Shown: in pieces, positions 28,643 to 37,828 of the stretch
How positions within the stretch are numbered: the stretch's first letter is position 1
Layout of the letters: every line of letters starts with the position of its first letter
Source of the DNA: Gammaproteobacteria bacterium
GTDB taxonomy: Bacteria > Pseudomonadota > Gammaproteobacteria > Magnimaribacterales > Magnimaribacteraceae
Direction of reading: 5' to 3'
NCBI GenBank assembly: GCA_004214065.1
Contig: SGZM01000002.1
Location: forward strand, 42,668 to 106,667
Length of the DNA: 64,000 nucleotides
Notes under the pieces: model-generated
What the model was told of the DNA's origin: nothing
The model's input: the letters and a program-made list of their open reading frames with translations, nothing else
Databases searched by the model: none
Program-made: the position numbers and the translations under genes

Positions 28643-28912
28643 ATGAAACTTTTTATGGTGCACGTTGGTTTTTATGACAAATCAATTGGAGAGGGTATAT
28701 ACGAAACGCATTTGAATTATTTCATTGCCGCAGAAGATTCAAAAGACGCCAAGACTAAAACACATGCCTTGAAAGAATTTCAAGAGAGATCCATGCATAT
28801 TGATGGAATAAAAGAGATCTCAAATGTGCAAGGATATGAGGTTATTCTTAAAGAGAATGCTATGCAGAATGATGGTGAGATATTATCTTACGACGAGGCT
28901 AAGGAGTTGTAG
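28643..28912 (+). CDS. DUF1543 family protein
   Basis: An 89-residue soluble protein beginning MKLFMVHVGFYDKSIGEGIYETHLNYFIAAEDS and continuing with a MHIDGIKEI segment, the plan of DUF1543. The open frame begins at 28526 inside the preceding gene, but the ATG at 28643, preceded by AAGGAAA, is the natural start. The stop lies one base before the HIT gene. Function unknown. Confidence 0.75.
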   Translation: MKLFMVHVGFYDKSIGEGIYETHLNYFIAAEDSKDAKTKTHALKEFQERSMHIDGIKEISNVQGYEVILKENAMQNDGEILSYDEAKEL

Positions 28913-28913
28913 A

Positions 28914-29255
28914 ATGTCCGATACTTTATTTCAGAAAATAATAGACAGAGAGTTACCGGCAGATATTGTTTATGAAGATGAAACTTCTCTTGTATTTAGA
29001 GATATCAATCCAGTTGCTCCAACTCATTTATTAATTATCCCTAAGAAACAAATAAGTATGATTGCTGAAGCTGAAGAGGCCGATCAAGAGCTTCTTGGTC
29101 ATCTGTTGATTGTAGCCGGAAAAGTAGCTAGAAAACTTGGAATCGAGGATGCTTTTAGGTTAGTAGTCAATAATGGTGCTGGAGCACAACAGACCGTCTT
29201 CCATCTACATATACATTTAATAGCTGAGAGAGAATTCTCCTGGCCTCCTGGCTAG
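28914..29255 (+). CDS. hinT: HIT family purine nucleotide hydrolase (HinT-like)
   Basis: A 113-residue histidine-triad protein of the HinT branch, which hydrolyses adenosine phosphoramidates. The N-terminal half has DIVYEDETSLVFRDINPVAPTHLLIIPKK, and the end carries NGAGAQQTVFHLHIHLIAER with the HxHxH triad. An upstream extension of the frame to 28824 is not supported; ATG 28914 gives the family's usual length. It is convergent with bepA, overlapping it by 4 bases. Confidence 0.92.
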   Translation: MSDTLFQKIIDRELPADIVYEDETSLVFRDINPVAPTHLLIIPKKQISMIAEAEEADQELLGHLLIVAGKVARKLGIEDAFRLVVNNGAGAQQTVFHLHIHLIAEREFSWPPG

Positions 29256-30694
29256 CCAACACTCTTTAGAGCTTCTATTGATTTATGAGATCTCTCAATT
29301 TTATTATGAATTGATTCAGTTAATTGAAAGTTATTCCCGGTTAACTCCATTGCCATTCTTAGGTGTTTTATAGATGTCTCATATGATCCAGTTAAAAAGA
29401 AATATTCAGCTCTTGAAAGATGCAACCCTATTAAATTTTTATCTAGACCTTGCACTTCTGCTAGCCAATACCAGACTTGAGGGTCTTTTGGCCTGGTTAT
29501 TGAAAGTTCTTTTAAGATCTCTTCACCTAAATCGTAATTATTGTTGTTCATTAAGACTCGGTTATACAACATTGTTATAGGATAGTTTTTTGGATTGGTG
29601 CTAAGTAAGGAAGAAGCCAGAGCCTCTGCCTCAAAGTAATTCTCTGCTTCAATATGCAGTTCAAGAAGTCCTATTTGTAGAATTAAATTTTCTTTATCCA
29701 TCTCTAGAGCTTCTCTGATTTTCTCTAGTGCTTGCGTATGATCATTTTGTTCTGAATAAGCCAGAGCAAGGCCATAAAGTGATTTAATTTTATTTTTCTT
29801 AGTTTGTGCCTCTTTTGTTTCCTTCTTAAATAAAGTCACAGCTTGTCTTGGTATTTCAGAAAAATGAACAATAGTTCTATTTCTTATAAGTGCATAGTCT
29901 AAAGAATCTCTATAATTACCTCCTTCGAAGGCTCTAGCTCTTGACTGTGCATCTGCAATCCTGTTTTTTGTTAGTGGGTGAGATCTTAGAAATTCAAGTT
30001 CATTTGAACCCGACAACCTGCTTAGTGACTGAAGTTTTTCAAACATATAAGACGTGCTGTAAGGATCAAAGCCAGCAGAAATAAGATTTCTGAAGCCAAT
30101 TCTATCCGCTTCTTGCTCATCTCCTCTGCTGAAAGATAGATTTTGTTGCGTTATAGCTTGTTGTCCAGCAAGGAGGGCATTAGGATTGCTAGTAGCTCCA
30201 GCTAGAGCAATACTTCCAAGTATCATTAACGAATTAGCCAGACTTCTGTCTTTTTGTCTTTGAAGCCTCCTGGCAAAATGTCTCTGACTTAAATGAGCAA
30301 GTTCATGAGAAAGTACTGATGCAAGTTGCCCTTCAGTAGTGGCATGAAATATAAGCCCGGCATTAATTCCAATTATCCCTCCAGGGGCAGCAAAAGCATT
30401 AACAGATTTATCATTTATTAGAGCAATTTCTAATCTTCTGTCTTTCAGTTCACTAAATTCAGATAACCTATACACGAGATGTTCAGCATAGTCTTGAGTT
30501 ACAGGATCTAAATACTCTGGTAACGTCCTCCTTAATTGAGCCATATAGAGCCTTCCTAAGTTATATTCTGAAGCTATGGATATGACTGAGGACGAAGAAT
30601 CACCAATAACCGGCAATTCCTCTTCAGCATTAAAGAAGTTAAAACATAGTAATAGAATTAAACCATTACGTAATTTAGATATAATACTTCTCAT
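29252..30694 (-). CDS. bepA: BepA-like periplasmic M48 metalloprotease with TPR repeats
   Basis: A 480-residue secreted peptidase of the BepA/YfgC type, which helps assemble or degrade LptD and BAM substrates. The signal peptide (LRNGLILLLCFNFFNAEE) is followed by an M48 domain with zinc motif HELAHLSQRH and the third ligand region RGDEQEADRIG. The second half is TPR repeats (YGLALAYSEQNDHTQALEKI and others). The length matches E. coli BepA (487). Confidence 0.93.
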   Translation of the reverse strand: MRSIISKLRNGLILLLCFNFFNAEEELPVIGDSSSSVISIASEYNLGRLYMAQLRRTLPEYLDPVTQDYAEHLVYRLSEFSELKDRRLEIALINDKSVNAFAAPGGIIGINAGLIFHATTEGQLASVLSHELAHLSQRHFARRLQRQKDRSLANSLMILGSIALAGATSNPNALLAGQQAITQQNLSFSRGDEQEADRIGFRNLISAGFDPYSTSYMFEKLQSLSRLSGSNELEFLRSHPLTKNRIADAQSRARAFEGGNYRDSLDYALIRNRTIVHFSEIPRQAVTLFKKETKEAQTKKNKIKSLYGLALAYSEQNDHTQALEKIREALEMDKENLILQIGLLELHIEAENYFEAEALASSLLSTNPKNYPITMLYNRVLMNNNNYDLGEEILKELSITRPKDPQVWYWLAEVQGLDKNLIGLHLSRAEYFFLTGSYETSIKHLRMAMELTGNNFQLTESIHNKIERSHKSIEALKSVG

Positions 30695-30778
30695 ACTATT
30701 TTCTTTTAAAAAAACCAGATAATATATTAAATGAATTCTTTAGATATATTAAAGCATTCATAGTTCCAATTTAATTAC

Positions 30779-31822
30779 ATGCAAAATTTATTTGAAAAAT
30801 TCCTAAATAGATTCTTCTCAAATGAAGAATCAATATATTTTGCAATCCTCTTATTGCTCTCTTTTATTTTCATATTATTTTTTGGCAGCATTCTTCTTCC
30901 TGTCATTGTAAGTATCATCATTGCATTCCTTTTAAATGGGCTTCTAAAGACTCTTGTTGGAATAAATCTTTCTTATAAATTATCTTTATCTATTACTTTG
31001 TTAGTTTTCTTCGGATTTTATCTTAGTTTATTTCTTGCTTTACCATCTATAGGTACTCAAATAAATAATCTCTTACAAAATTTACCAATCATAGTCGAAA
31101 CGTTCCAAACTACATTATCAGAAATGAATGATTACTTTTCTGAAGAGGACCTAGAAATAATTTTTGCTAACTTAAGTAACCAAATAAATACTTTGTTAGG
31201 ATCAGCTTTAGGGCAGTTAGCAGGAACAATCTCTCTAATGTTTAATGCAATTCTTTATGCAATTATGATTCCTTTAATGGTTTTCTTCTTTTTAAAAGAT
31301 AAAAATCAATTAATACCATTAGCGGCTGTTTTATTACCCAAAGAAAATGGTTTTATGCAATCAGTCTTTTCTGAAATGAATGATCAATTATTTAATTACG
31401 TAACTGGTAAATTCTTAGAAATGATAATTGTTACAACAGTATCATATGGTTTATTTGCAGTTTTAGATCTTCCTTATGCCGTTTTAATTGCTATCTTGGT
31501 TGGTCTTTCAGTCATCATCCCAATATTTGGAGCTATTTTAGTCACAATTCCAGTAGTTCTAATAGGCCTATACGAATGGGGTTTATCAGCAAATTTTTAT
31601 TGGCTCATTGGAATGTACCTCATTATCCAAATGTTAGATGGCAATGTCTTAGTACCGATACTCTTTTCAAATAGAAATAATCTTCATCCCGTAATAATCA
31701 TAGTGGCTATATTATTCTTTGGAGGGTTGTGGGGTTTTTGGGGTTTATTTTTTGCCATCCCACTAGCAACCTTTATAAAAGCAATTATTAATTCTTGGCC
31801 AGATCCAAAAAATACCTTATGA
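30779..31822 (+). CDS. AI-2E family transporter (PerM-like permease)
   Basis: A 347-residue polytopic protein with roughly eight membrane helices. The pattern of two N-terminal hairpins, a soluble central part (IGTQINNLLQNLPIIVETFQ) and a C-terminal set with LVGLSVIIPIFGAILVTIPVVLIGL and LDGNVLVPILFSNRNNLHPV is that of the AI-2E/PerM family. The substrate is unknown; some members carry autoinducer-2 or Na+/H+. It overlaps the 3' end of bcp by 6 bases. Confidence 0.9.
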   Translation: MQNLFEKFLNRFFSNEESIYFAILLLLSFIFILFFGSILLPVIVSIIIAFLLNGLLKTLVGINLSYKLSLSITLLVFFGFYLSLFLALPSIGTQINNLLQNLPIIVETFQTTLSEMNDYFSEEDLEIIFANLSNQINTLLGSALGQLAGTISLMFNAILYAIMIPLMVFFFLKDKNQLIPLAAVLLPKENGFMQSVFSEMNDQLFNYVTGKFLEMIIVTTVSYGLFAVLDLPYAVLIAILVGLSVIIPIFGAILVTIPVVLIGLYEWGLSANFYWLIGMYLIIQMLDGNVLVPILFSNRNNLHPVIIIVAILFFGGLWGFWGLFFAIPLATFIKAIINSWPDPKNTL

Positions 31823-32290
31823 GTTTAAGTTTTTAGCTGCTTCTAATACTTCTTTGGCATGACCCGTAACCTTAACTTTTCTCCATTCTTGAACTAACTT
31901 ACCATTTGAGTCTATTAGAAAGGTACTTCTTTCGATGCCCATATATTTTTTACCATACATGCTTTTTTCTTTAATAACATCGTATTGTTTGCATATCTTT
32001 TCATCAGGATCAGAGATAAGGTCAAAATTAAATTTTTCTTTCTCTTTAAAATTCTCATGGGATTTAATGGACTCTCTCGAGAGACCAAAAATTATTGTAT
32101 TAGTTCTTGTAAATTGTCCTTTTAGGTCTCTAAAGTCTTGACCTTCAGTTGTGCAACCGGGCGTACTATCCTTTGGATAGAAATATAAAACAACATTTTT
32201 ACCCTTAAGCTGATCTAGGCTTATATTTTTATTACCTGTGCATTCCCCTTTAAAGATTGGTGCTTTCTTATTAATTTTTGGTGTTGGCAT
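31817..32290 (-). CDS. bcp: Thioredoxin-dependent peroxiredoxin Bcp/PrxQ
   Basis: A 157-residue peroxiredoxin that reduces hydroperoxides. The peroxidatic Cys is in YPKDSTPGCTTEGQDFRDL. The second Cys found five residues later in E. coli Bcp is replaced here, but a Cys in DEKICKQYDV fits the alternative resolving position known in some PrxQ enzymes. A strong GGAGGAG site precedes the start. It is divergent from dapA across a palindrome. Confidence 0.94.
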   Translation of the reverse strand: MPTPKINKKAPIFKGECTGNKNISLDQLKGKNVVLYFYPKDSTPGCTTEGQDFRDLKGQFTRTNTIIFGLSRESIKSHENFKEKEKFNFDLISDPDEKICKQYDVIKEKSMYGKKYMGIERSTFLIDSNGKLVQEWRKVKVTGHAKEVLEAAKNLNS

Positions 32291-32316
32291 ATCTCCTCCT
32301 ACGTAAACAATTTATA

Positions 32317-32334
32317 ATGTTAGAATTCTAACAT
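32317..32334. promoter_or_regulatory. Perfect 18-bp palindrome in the bcp-dapA divergent gap
   Basis: ATGTTAGAATTCTAACAT reads the same on both strands. A TATAAT (32313-32318) facing dapA overlaps its left end, and the site also lies upstream of bcp, so a bound protein could control both promoters. Identity of the regulator is unknown. A related half-palindrome lies between fdxA and pncC. Confidence 0.5.
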
Positions 32335-32351
32335 CGAGATAAAAAAAATTA

Positions 32352-33248
32352 ATGTTTAATCTTAAAGGCTCAATTGTTGCATTAGTAACTCCTATGGATT
32401 CTGAAGGAGAGATAAATTGGCAAGGACTTAAAGACTTGATTGAGTGGCACATAAGGTCCGATACAGTCGGTATTGTGGTTGTTGGCACGACGGGAGAGTC
32501 AGCTACGTTAGATGTTTCAGAGCACGTTCAACTTATTGAGCGTTCGGTAGATATAGTAGAGGGAAGAATAAAAGTAATTGCTGGTACAGGCGCAAATTCA
32601 ACTAAGGAAGCTGTATATTTAACTAATTCTGCAAAATCAGCAGGAGCTGATTCAGCACTTTTAGTAACTCCCTATTACAATAAGCCTTCGCAAGAAGGAT
32701 TGTTTAGACATTATATGCAAGTAGCAGATGAGGTCGATCTTCCTCAAATTCTTTATAATGTACCATCCAGGACTGGCTGTGACCTTCAAAATGAAACTGT
32801 TCTGAGGCTAATTGACCAGGAAAATATAGTAGGCCTAAAAGACGCTACGGGAGATCTTAAAAGACAAGAAGATCTGCTAAAAGAATTAAATAAAAATGGA
32901 TCTCAAAACTTCAGCCTATATTCAGGAGATGACCCTACAGCAGCAAGATTTATGCTAAATGGAGGAGTTGGGACCATTTCTGTAACTGCTAATATAGTTC
33001 CTAAGATAATATCTGAAATATGTGACTTGGCATTTGAAGGAAGGTCTGACGAAGCTTTAAATTTAGATTCCAAACTAAAAGAATTAAATGAGATATTATT
33101 TATTGAATCTAATCCAATTCCTATAAAATGGATGTTAAATAGAATCGGGAGGATAACAGAAGGGTTAAGACTACCTCTCTGTAGTTTGAATGAAGATTAT
33201 CATGCAAGTGCGGAAAAAGTCTTAAAAGACCTTAAACTACTAAATTAA
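32352..33248 (+). CDS. dapA: 4-hydroxy-tetrahydrodipicolinate synthase
   Basis: First committed step of lysine and diaminopimelate synthesis, joining pyruvate and aspartate semialdehyde. The 298-residue TIM barrel has GTTGESATL, the Tyr of LYNVPSRTGCD and the Schiff-base Lys in VGLKDATGD. Length and motifs are standard. It heads the conserved dapA-bamC-purC row. Confidence 0.96.
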   Translation: MFNLKGSIVALVTPMDSEGEINWQGLKDLIEWHIRSDTVGIVVVGTTGESATLDVSEHVQLIERSVDIVEGRIKVIAGTGANSTKEAVYLTNSAKSAGADSALLVTPYYNKPSQEGLFRHYMQVADEVDLPQILYNVPSRTGCDLQNETVLRLIDQENIVGLKDATGDLKRQEDLLKELNKNGSQNFSLYSGDDPTAARFMLNGGVGTISVTANIVPKIISEICDLAFEGRSDEALNLDSKLKELNEILFIESNPIPIKWMLNRIGRITEGLRLPLCSLNEDYHASAEKVLKDLKLLN

Positions 33249-33250
33249 TT

Positions 33251-34222
33251 ATGCCAACAAAAGCCTTAATTATAATAACAACAATCTTTTTATCTTCTTG
33301 TGGGTATTTTTTAACGGATCATAAATATGATTATTTAAAAGAAACCGAAGAAGCCGACCTGAACATACCCAGAGATATTTCAACTAGACCTATAATAGAT
33401 TACTATCCTATAAACTCTACTCAGACTAATTCTGTTGATGGTGAGTATAATATTCCTAGACCTCAACAAGTTTTCTCATCTGGTACTTCTAATGAAGTAC
33501 GAATGCATAAATTGGGAGAAATTAGATGGGTTTATGTAGAAACCTTACCTAGCAGTGCCTGGCCAATGATGAATGATTTTTGGCTAGCAAGCAGCTACGG
33601 CTTATCTATTGCTGATCCAAATGCTGGTGTAATAGAAAGTAAAACTATAGACCATGAAGGAAAAGAATCTAAATTGGTTATGAAAATTGAACATGGCATA
33701 AGACAGGCGAGCTCAGAAATTTTTATTACACACTTAACTAAAGATTTAGACAATTGGATCCGAGTTCCTGGTGAAGGAAATTTGGAAGAAAATGCCTTAA
33801 GGGGCGTACTGGATTATTTTGCTTCAACACCTCCGAGTGGAGGAACTTCACTTGTTGCTCTAAATTTAAACTATGGTCAGAAAGCTGCACTAAAACAAGG
33901 TGATAATAATACAAGCTTTATAGAACTTAATCTTGAGTATGCCAGGGCATGGGCTGCTGTGGATAGAGCCCTTAAAGAAGCCTTAATAGAAGTTAGCGAT
34001 CTTGACAGAGATGAAGGAACCTTTTACGTGAATTTCTCTAGAGATGAAGAAAAGGGTTTCATAAGAAAAATAATTTCTCGAAATTCTTTTATTGGCGAAT
34101 ATAAAGTTGAGGTCAAAGAAATAGACTCAAACACTTGTTGGGTAACTATTTCATCAGAAGAGGAAGAGGCAAAATTATTTGAAAGAGATCTTCTTTCCGA
34201 AATCAATCAATCATTATCTTAA
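33251..34222 (+). CDS. bamC: BamC, outer-membrane assembly lipoprotein
   Basis: A lipoprotein of the BAM complex. The signal sequence ends in the lipobox LSSC (Cys near 17). The unstructured N-terminal segment that binds BamD is seen as LNIPRDISTRPIIDYYPI, followed by two helix-grip domains. At 323 residues it is close to E. coli BamC (344). Position between dapA and purC agrees with the assignment, since the sequence family is divergent. Confidence 0.88.
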   Translation: MPTKALIIITTIFLSSCGYFLTDHKYDYLKETEEADLNIPRDISTRPIIDYYPINSTQTNSVDGEYNIPRPQQVFSSGTSNEVRMHKLGEIRWVYVETLPSSAWPMMNDFWLASSYGLSIADPNAGVIESKTIDHEGKESKLVMKIEHGIRQASSEIFITHLTKDLDNWIRVPGEGNLEENALRGVLDYFASTPPSGGTSLVALNLNYGQKAALKQGDNNTSFIELNLEYARAWAAVDRALKEALIEVSDLDRDEGTFYVNFSRDEEKGFIRKIISRNSFIGEYKVEVKEIDSNTCWVTISSEEEEAKLFERDLLSEINQSLS

Positions 34223-34228
34223 AAAATT

Positions 34229-34945
34229 ATGGAAAATATAGAAAAGGGTGAACTAATAACAACCGGTAAAGCTAAATCTCTTTACCACTCTAATCAACAG
34301 GATTATTTAGTGATGCATTACAGGGATGATACGTCCGCTTTCGATGGAAAAAAGATAGAAAGTCTTGAAGGAAAAGGAACTATCAATAACAAATTTAATG
34401 CATTCATAATGAATTATTTAGAAAAAGAAGGAATTCAAACTCACTTCGTTGATCTTCTGAATGATACTGATAGCCTGGTTAAGAAACTTGATATGGCCCC
34501 GGTAGAGTGCGTGGTTAGGAATGTCGCTGCAGGAAGCATATGTAAAAGACTAGGGCTAGAGGAGGGGATTGATTTGAATCCTCCAACTTTTGAGTTTTTT
34601 TATAAAGACGATGAGCTAGGAGATCCAATGATTAATGAATATCACATAAGATCATTCGGTTGGGCTAGTGAAGAGCAGGTTAAGCAGATGCAAATTAAAA
34701 CTTTTGAAGTAAATGAAGCTCTAAAGAAGCTTTTTTCAGATGCAGGTATGATTCTTGTTGATTACAAGCTAGAGTTTGGAGATTTTCAAGGCACGTTGTT
34801 ATTGGGTGATGAATTTACTCCTGATGGATGTAGAGTATGGGACGAAGAAACAAGAGAAAAGTTAGACAAAGACAGATTCAGACAAGGGTTAGGAGACGTG
34901 GTTGAATCTTATCAAATTATGGCCAAAAGACTTGGAGTTATTTAA
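34229..34945 (+). CDS. purC: SAICAR synthase
   Basis: Purine pathway enzyme joining CAIR and aspartate with ATP. The 238 residues show the short bacterial form with [42 protein letters not shown] and [21 protein letters not shown](V)WD. It ends 2 bases before the convergent KorB-like gene. Confidence 0.96.
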   Translation: MENIEKGELITTGKAKSLYHSNQQDYLVMHYRDDTSAFDGKKIESLEGKGTINNKFNAFIMNYLEKEGIQTHFVDLLNDTDSLVKKLDMAPVECVVRNVAAGSICKRLGLEEGIDLNPPTFEFFYKDDELGDPMINEYHIRSFGWASEEQVKQMQIKTFEVNEALKKLFSDAGMILVDYKLEFGDFQGTLLLGDEFTPDGCRVWDEETREKLDKDRFRQGLGDVVESYQIMAKRLGVI

Positions 34946-34947
34946 GT

Positions 34948-36003
34948 CTATTTTAGACCTGCATTAATTCCTTCAAGTTTTTCCGAGCCTGGGCATAATT
35001 CCTTTCTGTCCATTTCGTTTAATGGTTTATCAGACACATTTAAAATATCCCTTAGGTCTTTAGCGTCAGGATCTGCATAAAGCAGGCCGGTTAAAACTTT
35101 ACCATCTCTTTGAGACTCTTGAATATTTTGAATAGCTTTAATCTTGTCAGTTGGATCATAGTTTTCAGAAAGCTTCTCTAAAGACAGAAGAGAGCCGTCA
35201 TGAAGAGGTACATCTATAGATGTACCGGTTTTATACTCTGTGACAATTTCTTTTCCGGAAGGTACAAAATCTGGTCTAGATAGAGAGTCATTATGCTCTC
35301 TAATATAGTCATAACTTTTAGTGGAAGTATTATGATTATTAAAAGTCACACAGGGAGAAATAATATCTAGAAATGAAAAGCCTTTATGGGAAAGAGCCGC
35401 TTTAAGTAAAGGAACCAATTGGTCTTTATCTCCTGAAAAGCTTCTAGCTACAAAACTAGCTCCTAATTGAATTGCCATAGAAGGTAGATCAATAGAAGGG
35501 AATAAGTTGTCATCTCCATACTTACTTTTTGATTCTAAATCATTTGTTGCAGAGAACTGCCCTTTAGTTAAACCATAAGTACCATTGTTTTCTACAATAT
35601 AGGTCATATTGAGTTGTCTTCTAGCGCAGTGAACAAATTGGCCGATACCTATAGAGGCACTATCTCCATCTCCAGAAATACCCAGATATAGTAGTTCATG
35701 ATTAGCCATTGCAGCACCAGTCGCTATTGAGGGCATCCTCCCATGTACAGAATTAAATCCATGTGATTGATTTAAAAAGTATGCCGGAGCTTTAGAAGAG
35801 CAGCCAATACCCGAAAGTTTAGCTACTTTGTATGATTCGATACTGAGTTGAAAGCATGCCTCTACAATGGCAGAGCTTATTGAGTCATGGCCACAGCCAG
35901 CACAAAGAGTTGATACAGCACCTTCGTAATCTCTTCTCGTTAATCCAAGATTATTTCTTTCTAACAAAGGGTGATGATTTTTTGGTTTTACTATATAGGT
36001 CAT
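34948..36003 (-). CDS. korB: 2-oxoacid:acceptor oxidoreductase, beta subunit (KorB-like)
   Basis: The thiamine pyrophosphate and Fe-S subunit of a 2-oxoacid oxidoreductase. The 351-residue protein has cluster cysteines in LCAGCGHDS, GIGCSSK and SPCVTF. The TPP motif runs from GISGDGDSASIG to ENNGTYGLTKGQ. The two-gene layout (this subunit plus a gamma-alpha fusion) matches the 2-oxoglutarate type known from mycobacteria and Azoarcus. Substrate assignment to 2-oxoglutarate is inferred from architecture and from missing sucAB. Confidence 0.88.
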   Translation of the reverse strand: MTYIVKPKNHHPLLERNNLGLTRRDYEGAVSTLCAGCGHDSISSAIVEACFQLSIESYKVAKLSGIGCSSKAPAYFLNQSHGFNSVHGRMPSIATGAAMANHELLYLGISGDGDSASIGIGQFVHCARRQLNMTYIVENNGTYGLTKGQFSATNDLESKSKYGDDNLFPSIDLPSMAIQLGASFVARSFSGDKDQLVPLLKAALSHKGFSFLDIISPCVTFNNHNTSTKSYDYIREHNDSLSRPDFVPSGKEIVTEYKTGTSIDVPLHDGSLLSLEKLSENYDPTDKIKAIQNIQESQRDGKVLTGLLYADPDAKDLRDILNVSDKPLNEMDRKELCPGSEKLEGINAGLK

Positions 36004-36007
36004 TTTT

Positions 36008-37828
36008 TTATGATGCAGCCATCACAGGTTTTCCTGATAGATGGGCGTTTATTTTATCAGTTATATGTTCAGCTGTTATTGGTTGTCCGTCGAAGCAAAG
36101 AATTGAAACTAACTTATCTGGAATAATTCCTCCTTCAGCCATAAGTAAAGTTCTCATTTGTCCGTCTCTGTTTTGTTCCACAATGAAAAGAAGGTCATGA
36201 TCTTCTATGAATTCCCACACTTCTAGATTGAAAGGAAATGCTCTTAATCGCATAGCATCAATCTTAATATTTTGCTCTTGTAGATTGTCCAAAGCCTCTT
36301 GCATGGCGCAATCAGTGCTTCCAAAATAAATTATACCCATAGAGCTAGTATTTTTTTCTTGATTGAATACTGGAGCAGGGACTAATGAGGAGGCAGTTTG
36401 GAATTTCTTAAGAAGTCTAGAAAGCATTTCTGCATTCTTGGTTCCATCTTCTGTATATCCTGCATATTCATCATGAGAGGTCCCTCTCGTGAAGTATGCT
36501 CCCTTCTCAGGATGAGTTCCGGGGTAAGTTCTATAAGGAATACCATCACCATCAACATCCAGATATCTTCCAAATCTTTCTATTTCGTCTAGATCATCTC
36601 TAGATAAAATTTTACCTCTATCGTATTCGCGCGAATCGTCCCATTCAAATTCTTTGGTAGACCAATCATTCATACCCAAATCTAGATCAAGTAATACAAT
36701 TACAGGTGTTTGAAGTCTATCTGCTAAATCAAAGGCTTCTACTGCAAAATCAAAGCATTCTTTTGGGTCAGAGGGTATAAGTAATACATGTTTTGTATCA
36801 CCATGAGAGGCATAAGCAGAGCACAATATATCCGATTGCTGTGTTCTTGTTGGCATTCCAGTTGAGGGCCCACCTCTTTGAACATTGAAAAGAACAGTTG
36901 GCACTTCAGCGAAGTAAGCCAATCCAATAAATTCGCTCATTAAAGAGACTCCAGGACCACTTGTTGCAGTAAACGCCCTTGCACCGTTCCAGTTAGCACC
37001 GATGGTCATGCCCATGGCTGCAAGCTCATCTTCAGCCTGTATGAACGCGAATTTATTTTTATCAGTACCTATTTCTACTCTTAATTGTTCGCTATATTTG
37101 CTATAGGACTCAGCTAAAGAAGTTGAAGGAGTGATGGGGTACCAAGCACATACTGTGGCTCCACCATAAACACACCCTAAACCTGCAGCATCATTTCCAC
37201 TTGTTAAAATTAACCCGTCAGTTTTATTAGACTTCTCAACTTGTATTTCGCAAAAGTCTTTGAAATTTTCTTCTGCGTAGTTATAACCAATATTTAGAGC
37301 TTTAACATTTGGTTCTATAAGTTTCTCTTTACCTCGGAATTGTTCTTCAATTAAAGAAACATAAATATCTTTATCCATTTTAAGAATAGAAGCTAGCAAA
37401 CCAACATACCCTAGATTTTTGAAGAGTAATCTCTGCTTGGGATTTGTAAATTCTTTTACACAAAGTTCAGTAAGAGGAATTTCTATAATATTAATATCAT
37501 CTCTTCCAAAATCTCTCTTCCAAGAAGAGTCGTAAATAAGATATCCATTTTCTTTTAATTCAGATACATCGTTTTGGTATGACTGAGGATTCATCGCAAC
37601 AAATATATCAATTCCATCCCGCCTACCCAGATAGCCTTTTTCATTAACTCTAACTTCAAACCAAGTTGGTAAACCTTGTATATTTGACGGAAAGATATTT
37701 TTTGGACTTACAGGGATTCCAGACCTAAAAACACCTTTAGCAAACATTTGATTCGCACTGGCTGAACCCGATCCATTTACATTTGCGAATTTAATTACGA
37801 AATCATTTATAGAATTTATTTTATTCAT
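36008..37828 (-). CDS. korA: 2-oxoacid:acceptor oxidoreductase, fused gamma-alpha subunit (KorA-like)
   Basis: A 606-residue subunit. The N-terminal 180 residues form the gamma domain (VNGSGSASANQMFAKG, then PSNIQGLPTWFEVRV). The rest is the alpha part with SGNDAAGLGCVYGGATVCAWYPITPSTS, FIQAEDELAAMGMTIGANWNGAR and TATSGPGVSLMSEFIG, and ends in transketolase C-like sequence. The frame is open further upstream, but ATG at 37828 overlaps the upstream stop by ATGA and is preferred. It lies 4 bases before korB. Confidence 0.88.
   Translation of the reverse strand: MNKINSINDFVIKFANVNGSGSASANQMFAKGVFRSGIPVSPKNIFPSNIQGLPTWFEVRVNEKGYLGRRDGIDIFVAMNPQSYQNDVSELKENGYLIYDSSWKRDFGRDDINIIEIPLTELCVKEFTNPKQRLLFKNLGYVGLLASILKMDKDIYVSLIEEQFRGKEKLIEPNVKALNIGYNYAEENFKDFCEIQVEKSNKTDGLILTSGNDAAGLGCVYGGATVCAWYPITPSTSLAESYSKYSEQLRVEIGTDKNKFAFIQAEDELAAMGMTIGANWNGARAFTATSGPGVSLMSEFIGLAYFAEVPTVLFNVQRGGPSTGMPTRTQQSDILCSAYASHGDTKHVLLIPSDPKECFDFAVEAFDLADRLQTPVIVLLDLDLGMNDWSTKEFEWDDSREYDRGKILSRDDLDEIERFGRYLDVDGDGIPYRTYPGTHPEKGAYFTRGTSHDEYAGYTEDGTKNAEMLSRLLKKFQTASSLVPAPVFNQEKNTSSMGIIYFGSTDCAMQEALDNLQEQNIKIDAMRLRAFPFNLEVWEFIEDHDLLFIVEQNRDGQMRTLLMAEGGIIPDKLVSILCFDGQPITAEHITDKINAHLSGKPVMAAS

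Noticed and set aside
34946..34958. GTCTA/TAGAC hairpin at the purC-korB convergent junction
   Set aside because: A 5-bp stem with a 3-base loop and no T run is too weak to call a terminator.
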